Below, one piece after another: positions 1 through 7,537 of a stretch of DNA of 64,000 bases. The position numbers and the translations under genes were made by a program. The notes under the pieces are model-generated. The model saw nothing but the letters and a program-made list of their open reading frames with translations. It had not been told where the DNA came from and searched no databases. The DNA comes from Streptomyces sp. NBC_01445 (lineage in GTDB: Bacteria; Actinomycetota; Actinomycetes; Streptomycetales; Streptomycetaceae): the NCBI RefSeq assembly GCF_035918235.1, contig NZ_CP109485.1, positions 7,727,001 to 7,791,000 of the forward strand, in the 5' to 3' direction. The stretch's first letter is position 1. Each line of letters opens with the position of its first letter.

Positions 1-483
1 TTCGAGGCCAAGAAGGGCACGAGCTGGCGGGTCAAGGAGCCCAAGGACGTGGCCGGGAAGAGCATCGCCGTCTCCTCCGGCACCAACCAGGAGAAGATCC
101 TCGTCGACTGGAGCAGGCAGGACGAGAAGGCGGGCCTGAAGCCGGTCACCATCAAGTACTTCCAGAAGGACACCGACTACTACCTGGCTCTCCAGTCGGG
201 CCGCATCGACGCCTACCTCGGCCCGAGCCCCAGCGCCGCCTACCACGTGGAGTCCGCGGGCCAGTCGCAGATCATCGGCACGCTCTCCGGCGCCGGGGAC
301 AAGATCCAGGGCAAGATCGCCGCCACGACGAAGAAGGACAGCGGACTCGTCGACGCGTACGCCGCCGCCCTCGACCACGTGATCAAGGACGGGTCGTACG
401 GGCGCGTCCTGAAGCGCTGGGGCCTGTCGACCGAGGCGGTCGAGAAGTCGGAGATCAACCCGCCCGGCCTGCCCAAGCCGTAG
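1..483 (+). CDS. ABC transporter solute-binding protein, polar amino-acid type (5' truncated)
   Basis: The reading frame is open from the first base, so the N-terminus (lipoprotein signal and first lobe) lies outside the window. The remaining 160 residues look like the second half of a family-3 (SBP_bac_3) periplasmic-type binding protein: a segment of the form KSIAVSSGTNQEKIL, then a predicted ligand-lobe region rich in DAY and YHVES elements, then a typical tail with RWGLS and NPPGLP. In Gram-positives such proteins are lipid-anchored and feed an ABC importer. The gene sits 47 bp before two flavin monooxygenase genes, so it may supply their substrate. The ligand cannot be read from sequence. 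Confidence 0.85.
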   Translation, partial: FEAKKGTSWRVKEPKDVAGKSIAVSSGTNQEKILVDWSRQDEKAGLKPVTIKYFQKDTDYYLALQSGRIDAYLGPSPSAAYHVESAGQSQIIGTLSGAGDKIQGKIAATTKKDSGLVDAYAAALDHVIKDGSYGRVLKRWGLSTEAVEKSEINPPGLPKP

Positions 484-530
484 CCCGCCCGCAACTCCCG
501 CATCCCCCTTCCTCGTCCAAGGACCTGCTC

Positions 531-1619
531 ATGACTACGTCAACCGGGCGCGGCCTGCTGCATCTCGCGGCGGCCGTCGACCAGCCCGAGCCCGACAACT
601 ATGCCGCCGACCCGTACGTCACGCTCACGCGCCTCGCGGAACGCGGCGCCCTGGACTTCGTCACCCTCGGGGACTCCTTCGGCCGGCCCGGGCCCGACGC
701 GCTCGCCGTGCTGTCCCGGGTCGCCCCGGCCACCGCCCGCATCGGCCTCGTCCCCACCGTCACCACCACGCACACCGAGCCCTTCCATGTGCAGGCCGCC
801 GTCGCCACCCTCGACTGGGTGAGCCGGGGCCGCGCCGGCTGGCGGCCCGAGGTGTCCGCCACCGAGGCGGAGGCCCGCCTCTTCGGCCGCAGGGCAGCCG
901 CGCCCGCCGCGGAACTGTGGGGCGAGGCCGGTGAAGTCGCCGACGTCGCAACGCGGTTGTGGGACAGCTGGGAGGACGACGCGGAGATCCGCGACGTGGC
1001 GACCGGACGTTTCATCGACCGGGAGAAGCTGCACTACGTCGACTTCCGGGGCAGCACCTTCTCCGTGCGCGGCCCGTCCATCGTGCCGCGTCCGCCGCAG
1101 GGCCACCCCGTCACGGTCGTCGACACCGCGGAGCAGCACGCGTACGACGTCGCCGCGCGCCACGCCGACGTCGCCCTGGTGAACGCGACGGGCCCGGCGC
1201 GGGCCGCCGCCGTCCGCGCCGGGCTGCGCCGCCGTGCCGCCGAGTACGGCCGTGATCCTGACGGGCTGCGTGTCCTGGCCGCGCTGCGCATCGACCTCGG
1301 CGGCGGGGAGCGCGCGGCCGTGCCCGGCCACGGCGGGGGAGGGCCGCTGCCGAGCGACCTCGGCCCGCTCTACCGGGGCGGCCCGGTCGACCTCGCCGAC
1401 CTCGTCGCCGCCTGGCACCGCGCCGGAGCCGTGGACGGCTTCCACCTCACACCCGTCGAGCCGCGCCGTGACCTGGAGCGGCTCGTCAACGGCACGGTGC
1501 CGCTGCTCCAGCACCGCGGCCTGTTCCGCACGTTCTATCCGGGCAGCACCTTCAGGGAGCACCTGGGGCTCGCCCGGCCCGCCAACCAGTACGCCGCGCT
1601 CGCGGGGGGCCCGTCATGA
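531..1619 (+). CDS. LLM-class flavin-dependent oxidoreductase (luciferase-like monooxygenase)
   Basis: This 362-residue protein has the bacterial-luciferase TIM-barrel pattern: an N-terminal strand ending in DFVTLGDSFG, a second strand with RIGLVPTVTTTH, then LDWVSRGRAGW, a region where FMN-linked monooxygenases bind the cofactor. The C-terminal part has DGFHLTP followed by a VPLLQHRGLFR helix, as in the NtaA/DmoA branch. An AAGGA ribosome site lies 8 bases before the ATG. Its stop overlaps the next start (ATGA), so the two monooxygenases are translationally coupled. A reduced-flavin-dependent cleavage of a sulfonate, sulfide or amine is the general family reaction; the substrate is unknown. 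Confidence 0.88.
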   Translation: MTTSTGRGLLHLAAAVDQPEPDNYAADPYVTLTRLAERGALDFVTLGDSFGRPGPDALAVLSRVAPATARIGLVPTVTTTHTEPFHVQAAVATLDWVSRGRAGWRPEVSATEAEARLFGRRAAAPAAELWGEAGEVADVATRLWDSWEDDAEIRDVATGRFIDREKLHYVDFRGSTFSVRGPSIVPRPPQGHPVTVVDTAEQHAYDVAARHADVALVNATGPARAAAVRAGLRRRAAEYGRDPDGLRVLAALRIDLGGGERAAVPGHGGGGPLPSDLGPLYRGGPVDLADLVAAWHRAGAVDGFHLTPVEPRRDLERLVNGTVPLLQHRGLFRTFYPGSTFREHLGLARPANQYAALAGGPS

Positions 1620-2947
1620 CCTCAACTGTCAGGCCACGTAAGCACGTTCATCTCGCCGCGCACTTTCCGGGAGTCAACAACACCACCGTCTGGACCGATC
1701 CGCGCTCCCGCTCGCAGATCGACTTCGCGTCGTTCGAGCACCTCGCCCGCACCGCCGAGCGCGGCCTGTTCGACTTCTTCTTCCTCGCGGAGGGGCTGCG
1801 GCTGCGCGAGCACAAGGGGCGCGTCCACGATCTCGATGTCGTCGGGCGGCCGGAGTCCGTCACCGTCCTGAACGCCCTCGCGGCCGTCACCGAGCGCCTG
1901 GGCCTTGCCGCGACGGTCAACGCGACGTTCAACGAGCCCTACGAGACCGCCCGCAGGTTCGCCACGCTCGACCACCTCAGCGGGGGCCGCGCCGCCTGGA
2001 ACGTCGTCACCTCCTCCGACGCGTTCACGGGCGAGAACTTCCGCCGCGGCGGCTTCCTCGACAGGGCGGACCGGTACACGCGTGCCGCAGAGTTCGTCGC
2101 CACGGCCCGCGAGCTGTGGGACTCCTGGACACCCGGAGGTGAGCCGCGGCCCTTCGCGCACACCGGCCGGCACTTCGACATCGAGGGCGAGTTCACGCTG
2201 CCGCGCTCCCCGCAAGGGCACCCCGTCGTCATTCAGGCCGGGGACTCGCCCGAGGGGCGTGAGTTCGCGGCGTCGGCGGCGGACGTGATCTTCACTCGGC
2301 ACGGCACGCTGGAGGCGGGCCGCGCCTTCTACGCCGATGTGAAGAGCAGGCTCGCCACATACGGGCGGACCGCCGAGGACCTGAAGATCATGCCGGGTGT
2401 CACCGTGGTACTCGGCGACACCGCCGCCGAGGCCCAGGAGCGCGCCGCCGGGATCAGGCGCCAGCAGGTGTCCCCGCAGAACGCGCTCCTCACCCTGGAG
2501 CAGATCTGGGGCGTCGACCTCTGCGCGTACGACCCCGACGGGCCGCTGCCGGACATCGATCCGGTCGTCGACTCCGAGCTCTCCCAGGGCCGTACCAAGC
2601 GCGGCGATCCCCGCGCGATCGCCGAGCAGTGGCGCGCCCTGTCGCGCGCCAAGGGTCTGTCCATCCGGCAGACCGTCATCGAGACCACCACGCGCCAGTC
2701 GTTCATCGGCACCCCGCAGGCCGTCGCCGCCGAGCTCGACGAGTTCGTGCAGAGCGACGCGGCCGACGGCTTCATCCTCGTACCGCACCTCACCCCGGGC
2801 GGCCTGGACGAGTTCGTCGACCAGGTGGTGCCCCTGCTCCAGGAACGCGGGGCGTACCGCACGGAATACACCGGTACGACGCTGCGCTCCCATCTGGGGC
2901 TGAAAGAACCCGTACGCCCCGCACGCGAGGAAGGCCTGACCGCATGA
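1616..2947 (+). CDS. NtaA/DmoA-family FMN-dependent monooxygenase
   Basis: This 443-residue protein matches the nitrilotriacetate/dimethylsulfide monooxygenase family in length and layout: HLAAHFPGVNNTTVW at the N-terminus, ARTAERGLFDFFFLAEG, then LDHLSGGRAAWNVVTS and ENFRRGG, the classical NtaA blocks. It uses FMNH2 from a separate reductase, and none is encoded nearby. Both ends are coupled: its ATG overlaps the preceding stop and its TGA overlaps the ATG of the DUF1684 gene. With the upstream binding protein this looks like a small sulfur- or nitrogen-scavenging operon, which is an inference. Confidence 0.9.
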   Translation: MTSTVRPRKHVHLAAHFPGVNNTTVWTDPRSRSQIDFASFEHLARTAERGLFDFFFLAEGLRLREHKGRVHDLDVVGRPESVTVLNALAAVTERLGLAATVNATFNEPYETARRFATLDHLSGGRAAWNVVTSSDAFTGENFRRGGFLDRADRYTRAAEFVATARELWDSWTPGGEPRPFAHTGRHFDIEGEFTLPRSPQGHPVVIQAGDSPEGREFAASAADVIFTRHGTLEAGRAFYADVKSRLATYGRTAEDLKIMPGVTVVLGDTAAEAQERAAGIRRQQVSPQNALLTLEQIWGVDLCAYDPDGPLPDIDPVVDSELSQGRTKRGDPRAIAEQWRALSRAKGLSIRQTVIETTTRQSFIGTPQAVAAELDEFVQSDAADGFILVPHLTPGGLDEFVDQVVPLLQERGAYRTEYTGTTLRSHLGLKEPVRPAREEGLTA

Positions 2948-3723
2948 CCGACGACGCAGCCGATGCCTGGCAGCAGTGGCACGAGCAGCGGACCGCATCC
3001 GTCTCAGAGCCCTACGGACCGCTCGCCCTCACCGGCACCCACTGGCTGGACGACTATCCGGAAGGCACACTTCCGGCCATTCCCGGGAAGTGGCGGGCCG
3101 ACGGCGGCCAAGTCGTCCTGACCGCCGCCCCCGAGGACGGACTCACCCGCGACGGACAGCCGCTGACCGGCGAGGTGCGGCTCACGGCCGACGCGCGGAT
3201 CGGCCTCGGCGAGCGCCGCCTCGTCGCGATCGTGCGCGAAGGCCTGTGGGCCGTACGCGACTTCGACCCGCAGTCGGGGCCGCGACGCGACTTCGGCGGC
3301 ATCGAGGCCACCGCCCACGACCCCCGCTGGACGGTCGAGGGCCGCTTCACGCCGTACGAGGAGAGCCGCACGGTCCGCGTCGAGAACGCCGACGGCAAGG
3401 AGCGCGGCCTCGGCCTCGGCGGTGAACTGGCCTTCTCCCTGGACGGACAGGACCTGACCCTCCAGGTCGCGGTGCAGGCGGACGGCTCGCTGTGGGCCGT
3501 GTTCGCCGACGCCACCAGCGGCGACGGGACCTTCCGGTTCCGCTTCCTGCGGCCCGCCGCGCCCGACGCCGAAGGCCGTACGAGCGTCGACTTCAACCGC
3601 GCGGTGCTGCCGCCCTGCGCCTTCGCCGACCACTTCGTCTGCCCCTTCCCGCCGCCCGGCAACACCCTGTCGGTCAAGATCGAGGCCGGCGAACGGAACC
3701 TCGTCGGCCGCCACTCCGTCTGA
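2944..3723 (+). CDS. DUF1684 family protein
   Basis: The ATG at 2944 overlaps the preceding TGA and gives 259 residues. The open frame extends further upstream, but only inside the monooxygenase gene. The C-terminus carries the family's recognisable end: [12 protein letters not shown], then a CPFPPPGN motif and a short tail. No signal peptide is visible, so it is probably cytosolic. DUF1684 proteins have no settled function. Co-translation with two flavin monooxygenases suggests an accessory role in the same catabolic step. Confidence 0.85.
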   Translation: MTDDAADAWQQWHEQRTASVSEPYGPLALTGTHWLDDYPEGTLPAIPGKWRADGGQVVLTAAPEDGLTRDGQPLTGEVRLTADARIGLGERRLVAIVREGLWAVRDFDPQSGPRRDFGGIEATAHDPRWTVEGRFTPYEESRTVRVENADGKERGLGLGGELAFSLDGQDLTLQVAVQADGSLWAVFADATSGDGTFRFRFLRPAAPDAEGRTSVDFNRAVLPPCAFADHFVCPFPPPGNTLSVKIEAGERNLVGRHSV

Positions 3724-3874
3724 CAGGGGAGCCGAGCCCCGGCGGCCTGCGAACCACCGCAGCAGCCGTCGGGGCATGTGGACGTGTACCGGACGGACGG
3801 CCGAAAGGCGCCCTTGTGCCGGTCAGTTGAAACGCCGAATACTCCCGACCAGCGCTTGTCAGGGGCACCGCATC

Positions 3875-3904
3875 TTCGGAACATTCCGGAATCCGGAATC
3901 CGAA
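3875..3904. promoter_or_regulatory. Near-palindromic element upstream of the streptogrisin B-like gene
   Basis: Outer arms TTCGGA (3875-3880) and TCCGAA (3899-3904) enclose the palindrome TTCCGGAA (3884-3891). A tandem CCGGAAT repeat also lies here (3886-3899). It sits about 75 bp before the protease start in a 256-bp intergenic gap that otherwise shows no gene. An operator or a 5'-leader hairpin are both possible. Confidence 0.4.
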
Positions 3905-3979
3905 CGGGAGCCGCTGGCTGCGCCTCACGGGCCCCCGACCCCACGCGGGGCCCCCGACTTCCCTCGGGAGGAACGACCA

Positions 3980-4885
3980 GTGAGGATCAAGCGCACCACC
4001 CCCCGCAGTGGCATAGCGAGACGCGCCCGGATGATCTCCGTGGCCTCCGGACTCGTCGCCATCGGCGCACTCACCGTCCCCACGGCCAGCGCGTCGGACG
4101 CGCCCGTCGCGCACACCTTCAGCGCTACCCAGCTCACCCAGGCCGGCACGTCCGTCCTGAAGTCCGATGTACCCGGCACCGCCTGGACGGTCGACCAGAA
4201 GACCAACCAGGTCGTCGTCACCGCCGACAGCACGGTCTCCCAGGCCGAGATCGCCAGGATCCAGAAGGCGGCCGGCAGCAACGCGGGCGCCCTGAAGATC
4301 GAGCGCACCCCCGGCACGTTCAAGAAGCTGGTCTCCGGCGGCGACGCCATCTATGCGAGTAGCTGGCGCTGCTCGCTCGGCTTCAACGTCCGCTCGGGCA
4401 GCACCTACTACTTCCTGACCGCGGGCCACTGCACCGACGGCGCCGGCACCTGGTGGTCGAACTCGTCCCACTCGACGACCATCGGTTCGACCGCGGGATC
4501 CAGTTTCCCGGGCAACGACTACGGCCTCGTCAGGTACAGCAGCACGGGGACCCCGCCCGGAACGGTCGGCAGCCAGGACATCACCGGTGCGGCCACGCCG
4601 TCCGTGGGGACCACGGTCACCCGGCGCGGCTCGACCACCGGCATCCACAGCGGCCGCGTCACCGCGCTCAACGCCACCGTGAACTACGGCGGCGGCGACA
4701 TCGTCTCCGGCCTCATCCAGACCACGGTCTGCGCCGAGCCCGGCGACTCCGGCGGCCCGCTCTACGGCGGCTCGACCGCGTACGGCCTGACCTCCGGCGG
4801 CAGCGGCGACTGCACCTCCGGTGGTACGACCTTCTTCCAGCCGGTCACCGAGGCGCTGAGTGCGTACGGAGTGAGCGTCTACTGA
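3980..4885 (+). CDS. sprB: Secreted S1 serine protease, streptogrisin B-like
   Basis: The start chosen is the GTG at 3980 behind GGGAGGAA, giving a 301-residue pre-pro-enzyme. A signal peptide spans about residues 1-39 (arginine-rich start, hydrophobic core, TASASD cleavage area). A short alpha-lytic-type pro-region runs to about 117. The mature protease begins near SGGDAIY. The triad is His150 (TAGHC), Asp180 (GNDYG) and Ser257 (GDSGG). Paired cysteines (131/151 and 251/278) fit the two S. griseus protease disulfides. The C-terminal [16 protein letters not shown] block is characteristic of streptogrisin A/B. Expected role: extracellular protein breakdown during growth on proteinaceous nutrients. 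Confidence 0.93.
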   Translation: MRIKRTTPRSGIARRARMISVASGLVAIGALTVPTASASDAPVAHTFSATQLTQAGTSVLKSDVPGTAWTVDQKTNQVVVTADSTVSQAEIARIQKAAGSNAGALKIERTPGTFKKLVSGGDAIYASSWRCSLGFNVRSGSTYYFLTAGHCTDGAGTWWSNSSHSTTIGSTAGSSFPGNDYGLVRYSSTGTPPGTVGSQDITGAATPSVGTTVTRRGSTTGIHSGRVTALNATVNYGGGDIVSGLIQTTVCAEPGDSGGPLYGGSTAYGLTSGGSGDCTSGGTTFFQPVTEALSAYGVSVY

Positions 4886-4948
4886 TCCGTGTCCCTCGGC
4901 CGGCGGTCACCGGCCTTCGGACAGCGTGACCTGCAGCCAGCAGCAGGG

Positions 4949-4980
4949 AGCCCCCGTACGGCAACTGCCGTGCGGGGGCT
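4949..4980 (+). terminator. Hairpin terminator after the streptogrisin B-like gene
   Basis: A 15-bp stem (arms 4949-4963 and 4966-4980, one wobble or mismatch) with a tiny loop lies 64 bp past the stop. It has no long U-tract, as is common for actinomycete terminators. Confidence 0.75.
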
Positions 4981-5069
4981 CGCCCTTGTGTGCGTTCCGG
5001 AGTTACCTTCGAAGGAGAAACCGTCGAAAAACGTCCCTGAGTGCCTGGGTCCGATCCCTGGAGGCCTCC

Positions 5070-5909
5070 ATGGTCGAGGAGCTGGTGGTGGCGGGAGCCG
5101 CTGCCGCGTCCGCCGCGGTGATCTGCGTGACGGCTGCGGCGGCGCGCGTCGTCCAACAGTACGAGCGGGGCGTGGTCTTCCGCCTGGGGCGGCTGCGACC
5201 GGATGTGCGCGGCCCGGGGTTCACGATGATCGTGCCGTTCGTGGACCGGCTCCGTAAGGTCAACATGCAGATCGTCACGATGCCGGTGCCCGCGCAGGAC
5301 GGCATCACGCGGGACAACGTCACGGTGCGGGTCGACGCCGTCATCTACTTCAAGGTGGTCGACGCGTCCGAGGCCGTCGTACAGGTGGAGGACTACCGGT
5401 TCGCCGTCTCCCAGATGGCGCAGACGTCGCTGCGGTCCATCATCGGCAAGAGCGACCTCGATGACCTTCTCTCGAACCGCGAAAAGCTCAACCAGGGACT
5501 CGAGTTGATGATCGACAGCCCGGCCATCGGCTGGGGCGTGCAGATCGACCGCGTCGAGATCAAGGACGTGTCGCTGCCCGAGACCATGAAACGCTCGATG
5601 TCGCGGCAGGCCGAGGCCGAGCGCGAGCGGCGCGCCCGGATCATCAACGCGGACGCCGAACTCCAGGCATCCAGGAAGCTCGCCGAGGCGGCCTCGGAGA
5701 TGTCAGAACAGCCCGCGGCGCTCCAACTGAGACTCCTGCAGACCGTGGTGGCCGTCGCCGCCGAGAAGAACTCGACCCTCGTACTGCCCTTCCCGGTGGA
5801 GCTGCTGCGCTTCCTGGAGCGGGCGACGCCGGGGGATGCGGCGCGGCCGCCGGCCGCCGAACGGCCGCCGATTCCCGGCCCAGCGGTATCGGAATCAAGA
5901 CAGGACTAG
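5070..5909 (+). CDS. SPFH/Band 7 membrane protein (slipin/stomatin-like)
   Basis: The ATG at 5070 follows a GGAGG-like site and gives 279 residues. One N-terminal membrane segment (about residues 5-27, alanine/valine-rich) precedes the Band 7 domain: YERGVVFRLGR, PGFTMIVPFVDR, then TRDNVTVRVDAVIYFKV. A RQAEAERERRARIINADAE helix follows, the coiled-coil region of stomatins. The C-terminal 25 residues are proline-rich. Slipins oligomerise on the inner membrane face and are linked to membrane microdomains. No NfeD partner protease is adjacent, which leaves its partner unknown. It sits between two secreted-protease genes without obvious co-transcription. Confidence 0.9.
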   Translation: MVEELVVAGAAAASAAVICVTAAAARVVQQYERGVVFRLGRLRPDVRGPGFTMIVPFVDRLRKVNMQIVTMPVPAQDGITRDNVTVRVDAVIYFKVVDASEAVVQVEDYRFAVSQMAQTSLRSIIGKSDLDDLLSNREKLNQGLELMIDSPAIGWGVQIDRVEIKDVSLPETMKRSMSRQAEAERERRARIINADAELQASRKLAEAASEMSEQPAALQLRLLQTVVAVAAEKNSTLVLPFPVELLRFLERATPGDAARPPAAERPPIPGPAVSESRQD

Positions 5910-6146
5910 ACCTCACCCATTGCGGACCGCCCCTCTGCGCGGAGTGTTTGCAGTGGGAACCGACGTGGTGCGACAGGCGCATGACGGGGGTGCATGCGGC
6001 CGGGGGAGCGCATAGCGTCAGTCGCACGCGCGTCCTGAAGTCGACCTTGTGTGTCCCCTGTGGCCGTCGGGATAGTGGGCGCGTCAACCTACGGGACCGG
6101 CTCACCCCACAGCGGTCGGTTCCGACCCCCCACAGGAGGACGAGAG

Positions 6147-7229
6147 TTGAAGCACCGACGCATACCCAAGCGGCGTGCCGCCGCGGTAGGAGCGGGCATC
6201 GCCGCCCTGGTCGCCGCGGGAGTCACCTTCCAGACTGCGAACGCGAGCACGGACACCCCTGATGTGGCCCCGCAGACCCTGTCGATCGCGAAGGCCGGAA
6301 ACCTCGCCTCGTCCCTGACCAAGGACCTCGGAGCGGACTCGGCGGGCACGTACTACGACGCGAAGGCCAAGCACCTCGTCGTGAACGTCCTGAACAAGGA
6401 CGCGGCGGACGTCGTGCGGGCGGCCGGAGCCAAGGCCAGAGTCGTCGAGAACTCCCTGGCCGAACTGAAGGGCGCCCGCACCACCCTGAAGCAGGACGCG
6501 ACGATCCCCGGCACCTCGTGGGCGGTCGACCCGGCCACCAACAAGGTCGTCGTGACCGCCGACCGCACGGTCGACACGGCCGCGTGGAGCAAGCTGAGCA
6601 AGGTCGTCGACGGTCTCGGCTCCAAGGCCGAACTTCAGCGCACCAAGGGGGAGTTCAAGCCCCTCATCGCGGGCGGCGACGCCATCACCGGCAGCGGCGG
6701 CCGGTGCTCCCTCGGCTTCAACGTGGTCAAGGGCGGCCAGCCGTACTTCATCACGGCCGGCCACTGCACCGAGGCGATCTCGACCTGGTCGGACTCGAGC
6801 GGCCAGGAGATCGGCACGAACGAGCAGTCCAGCTTCCCGGACAACGACTTCGGCCTGGTCAAGTACACCGCCGACGTCGCGCACCCGAGCGAGGTCGACC
6901 TCTACAACGGCTCCAGCCAGCAGATCACCAAGGCGGGCGACGCGACCGTCGGCATGAAGGTGACCCGCAGCGGCTCCACGACCCAGGTCCACGACGGCAG
7001 CGTCACCGGCCTGGACGCCACCGTGAACTACGGCAACGGCGACATCGTCAACGGCCTCATCCAGACCGACGTCTGCGCCGAGCCCGGCGACAGCGGCGGC
7101 TCGCTCTTCTCGGGCGACACCGCGATCGGCCTCACCTCGGGCGGCAGCGGCGACTGCAGCTCCGGCGGGGAGACCTTCTTCCAGCCTGTGACGGAGGCGC
7201 TGTCCACGTTCGGCGCCGAGATCGGCTGA
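6147..7229 (+). CDS. sprD: Secreted S1 serine protease, streptogrisin D-like
   Basis: The start is the TTG at 6147, which lies 7 bases after a strong AGGAGGA. The open frame runs further upstream but without a ribosome site. The 360-residue precursor has a signal peptide (about 1-34), a pro-region of about 140 residues of the alpha-lytic type (much longer than in its neighbour), and a mature domain from about Ile174. Catalytic residues are His206, Asp234 and Ser316. [17 protein letters not shown] and the ending [10 protein letters not shown] match streptogrisin D-type enzymes. The second such protease within 3.5 kb suggests an old duplication with diverged pro-regions. Confidence 0.92.
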   Translation: MKHRRIPKRRAAAVGAGIAALVAAGVTFQTANASTDTPDVAPQTLSIAKAGNLASSLTKDLGADSAGTYYDAKAKHLVVNVLNKDAADVVRAAGAKARVVENSLAELKGARTTLKQDATIPGTSWAVDPATNKVVVTADRTVDTAAWSKLSKVVDGLGSKAELQRTKGEFKPLIAGGDAITGSGGRCSLGFNVVKGGQPYFITAGHCTEAISTWSDSSGQEIGTNEQSSFPDNDFGLVKYTADVAHPSEVDLYNGSSQQITKAGDATVGMKVTRSGSTTQVHDGSVTGLDATVNYGNGDIVNGLIQTDVCAEPGDSGGSLFSGDTAIGLTSGGSGDCSSGGETFFQPVTEALSTFGAEIG

Positions 7230-7273
7230 TGTAACGACAGCGAGACAGCCGGAAGCCCGGACAGCCAGACGCA

Positions 7274-7304
7274 GGGGCCGACCCGTCATCGACGGGTCGG
7301 CCCC
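7274..7304 (+). terminator. Strong hairpin terminator after the streptogrisin D-like gene
   Basis: A perfect 14-bp GC-rich stem (7274-7287 pairing with 7291-7304) with a 3-base loop lies 45 bp downstream of the stop. It insulates the protease from the SOS promoter of dnaE2. Confidence 0.88.
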
Positions 7305-7456
7305 TCGCGTTCTGAGCGGTTCGGGCGTTCCGGGCGCTTCGGGGCCCGGGCGGGGTGTCAGCTGTCTGGATCATGCTCCCACGGTCCGGGGAGCACGGTG
7401 TTCGTGCAGGTGGGGTGGGCTGAACGGGTACCCGGGGCGGCGACCTCACTCGGATG

Positions 7457-7487
7457 TCGCACATGCGTTCGATACTTGGTCTATGGT
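7457..7487 (+). promoter_or_regulatory. Putative LexA (SOS) box and promoter of dnaE2
   Basis: TCGCAC-ATGC-GTTCGA at 7457-7472 matches the Gram-positive/actinobacterial LexA consensus TCGAAC-N4-GTTCGA with one mismatch. A TATGGT hexamer at 7482-7487 is a plausible -10 element. The expected -35 position, about 17 bp upstream of it, falls inside the box, the usual arrangement for LexA repression. The start codon follows about 50 bp later. Confidence 0.75.
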
Positions 7488-7537
7488 GGTGGTGGGGAGG
7501 CGAGAGCAGGTCGGTTCGAGGTGTGCAGGAGGTGCGT

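Noticed and set aside
540..2998. Minus-strand frames opposite the flavin monooxygenases
   Set aside because: No family features or ribosome sites; the coupled plus-strand genes explain the region.
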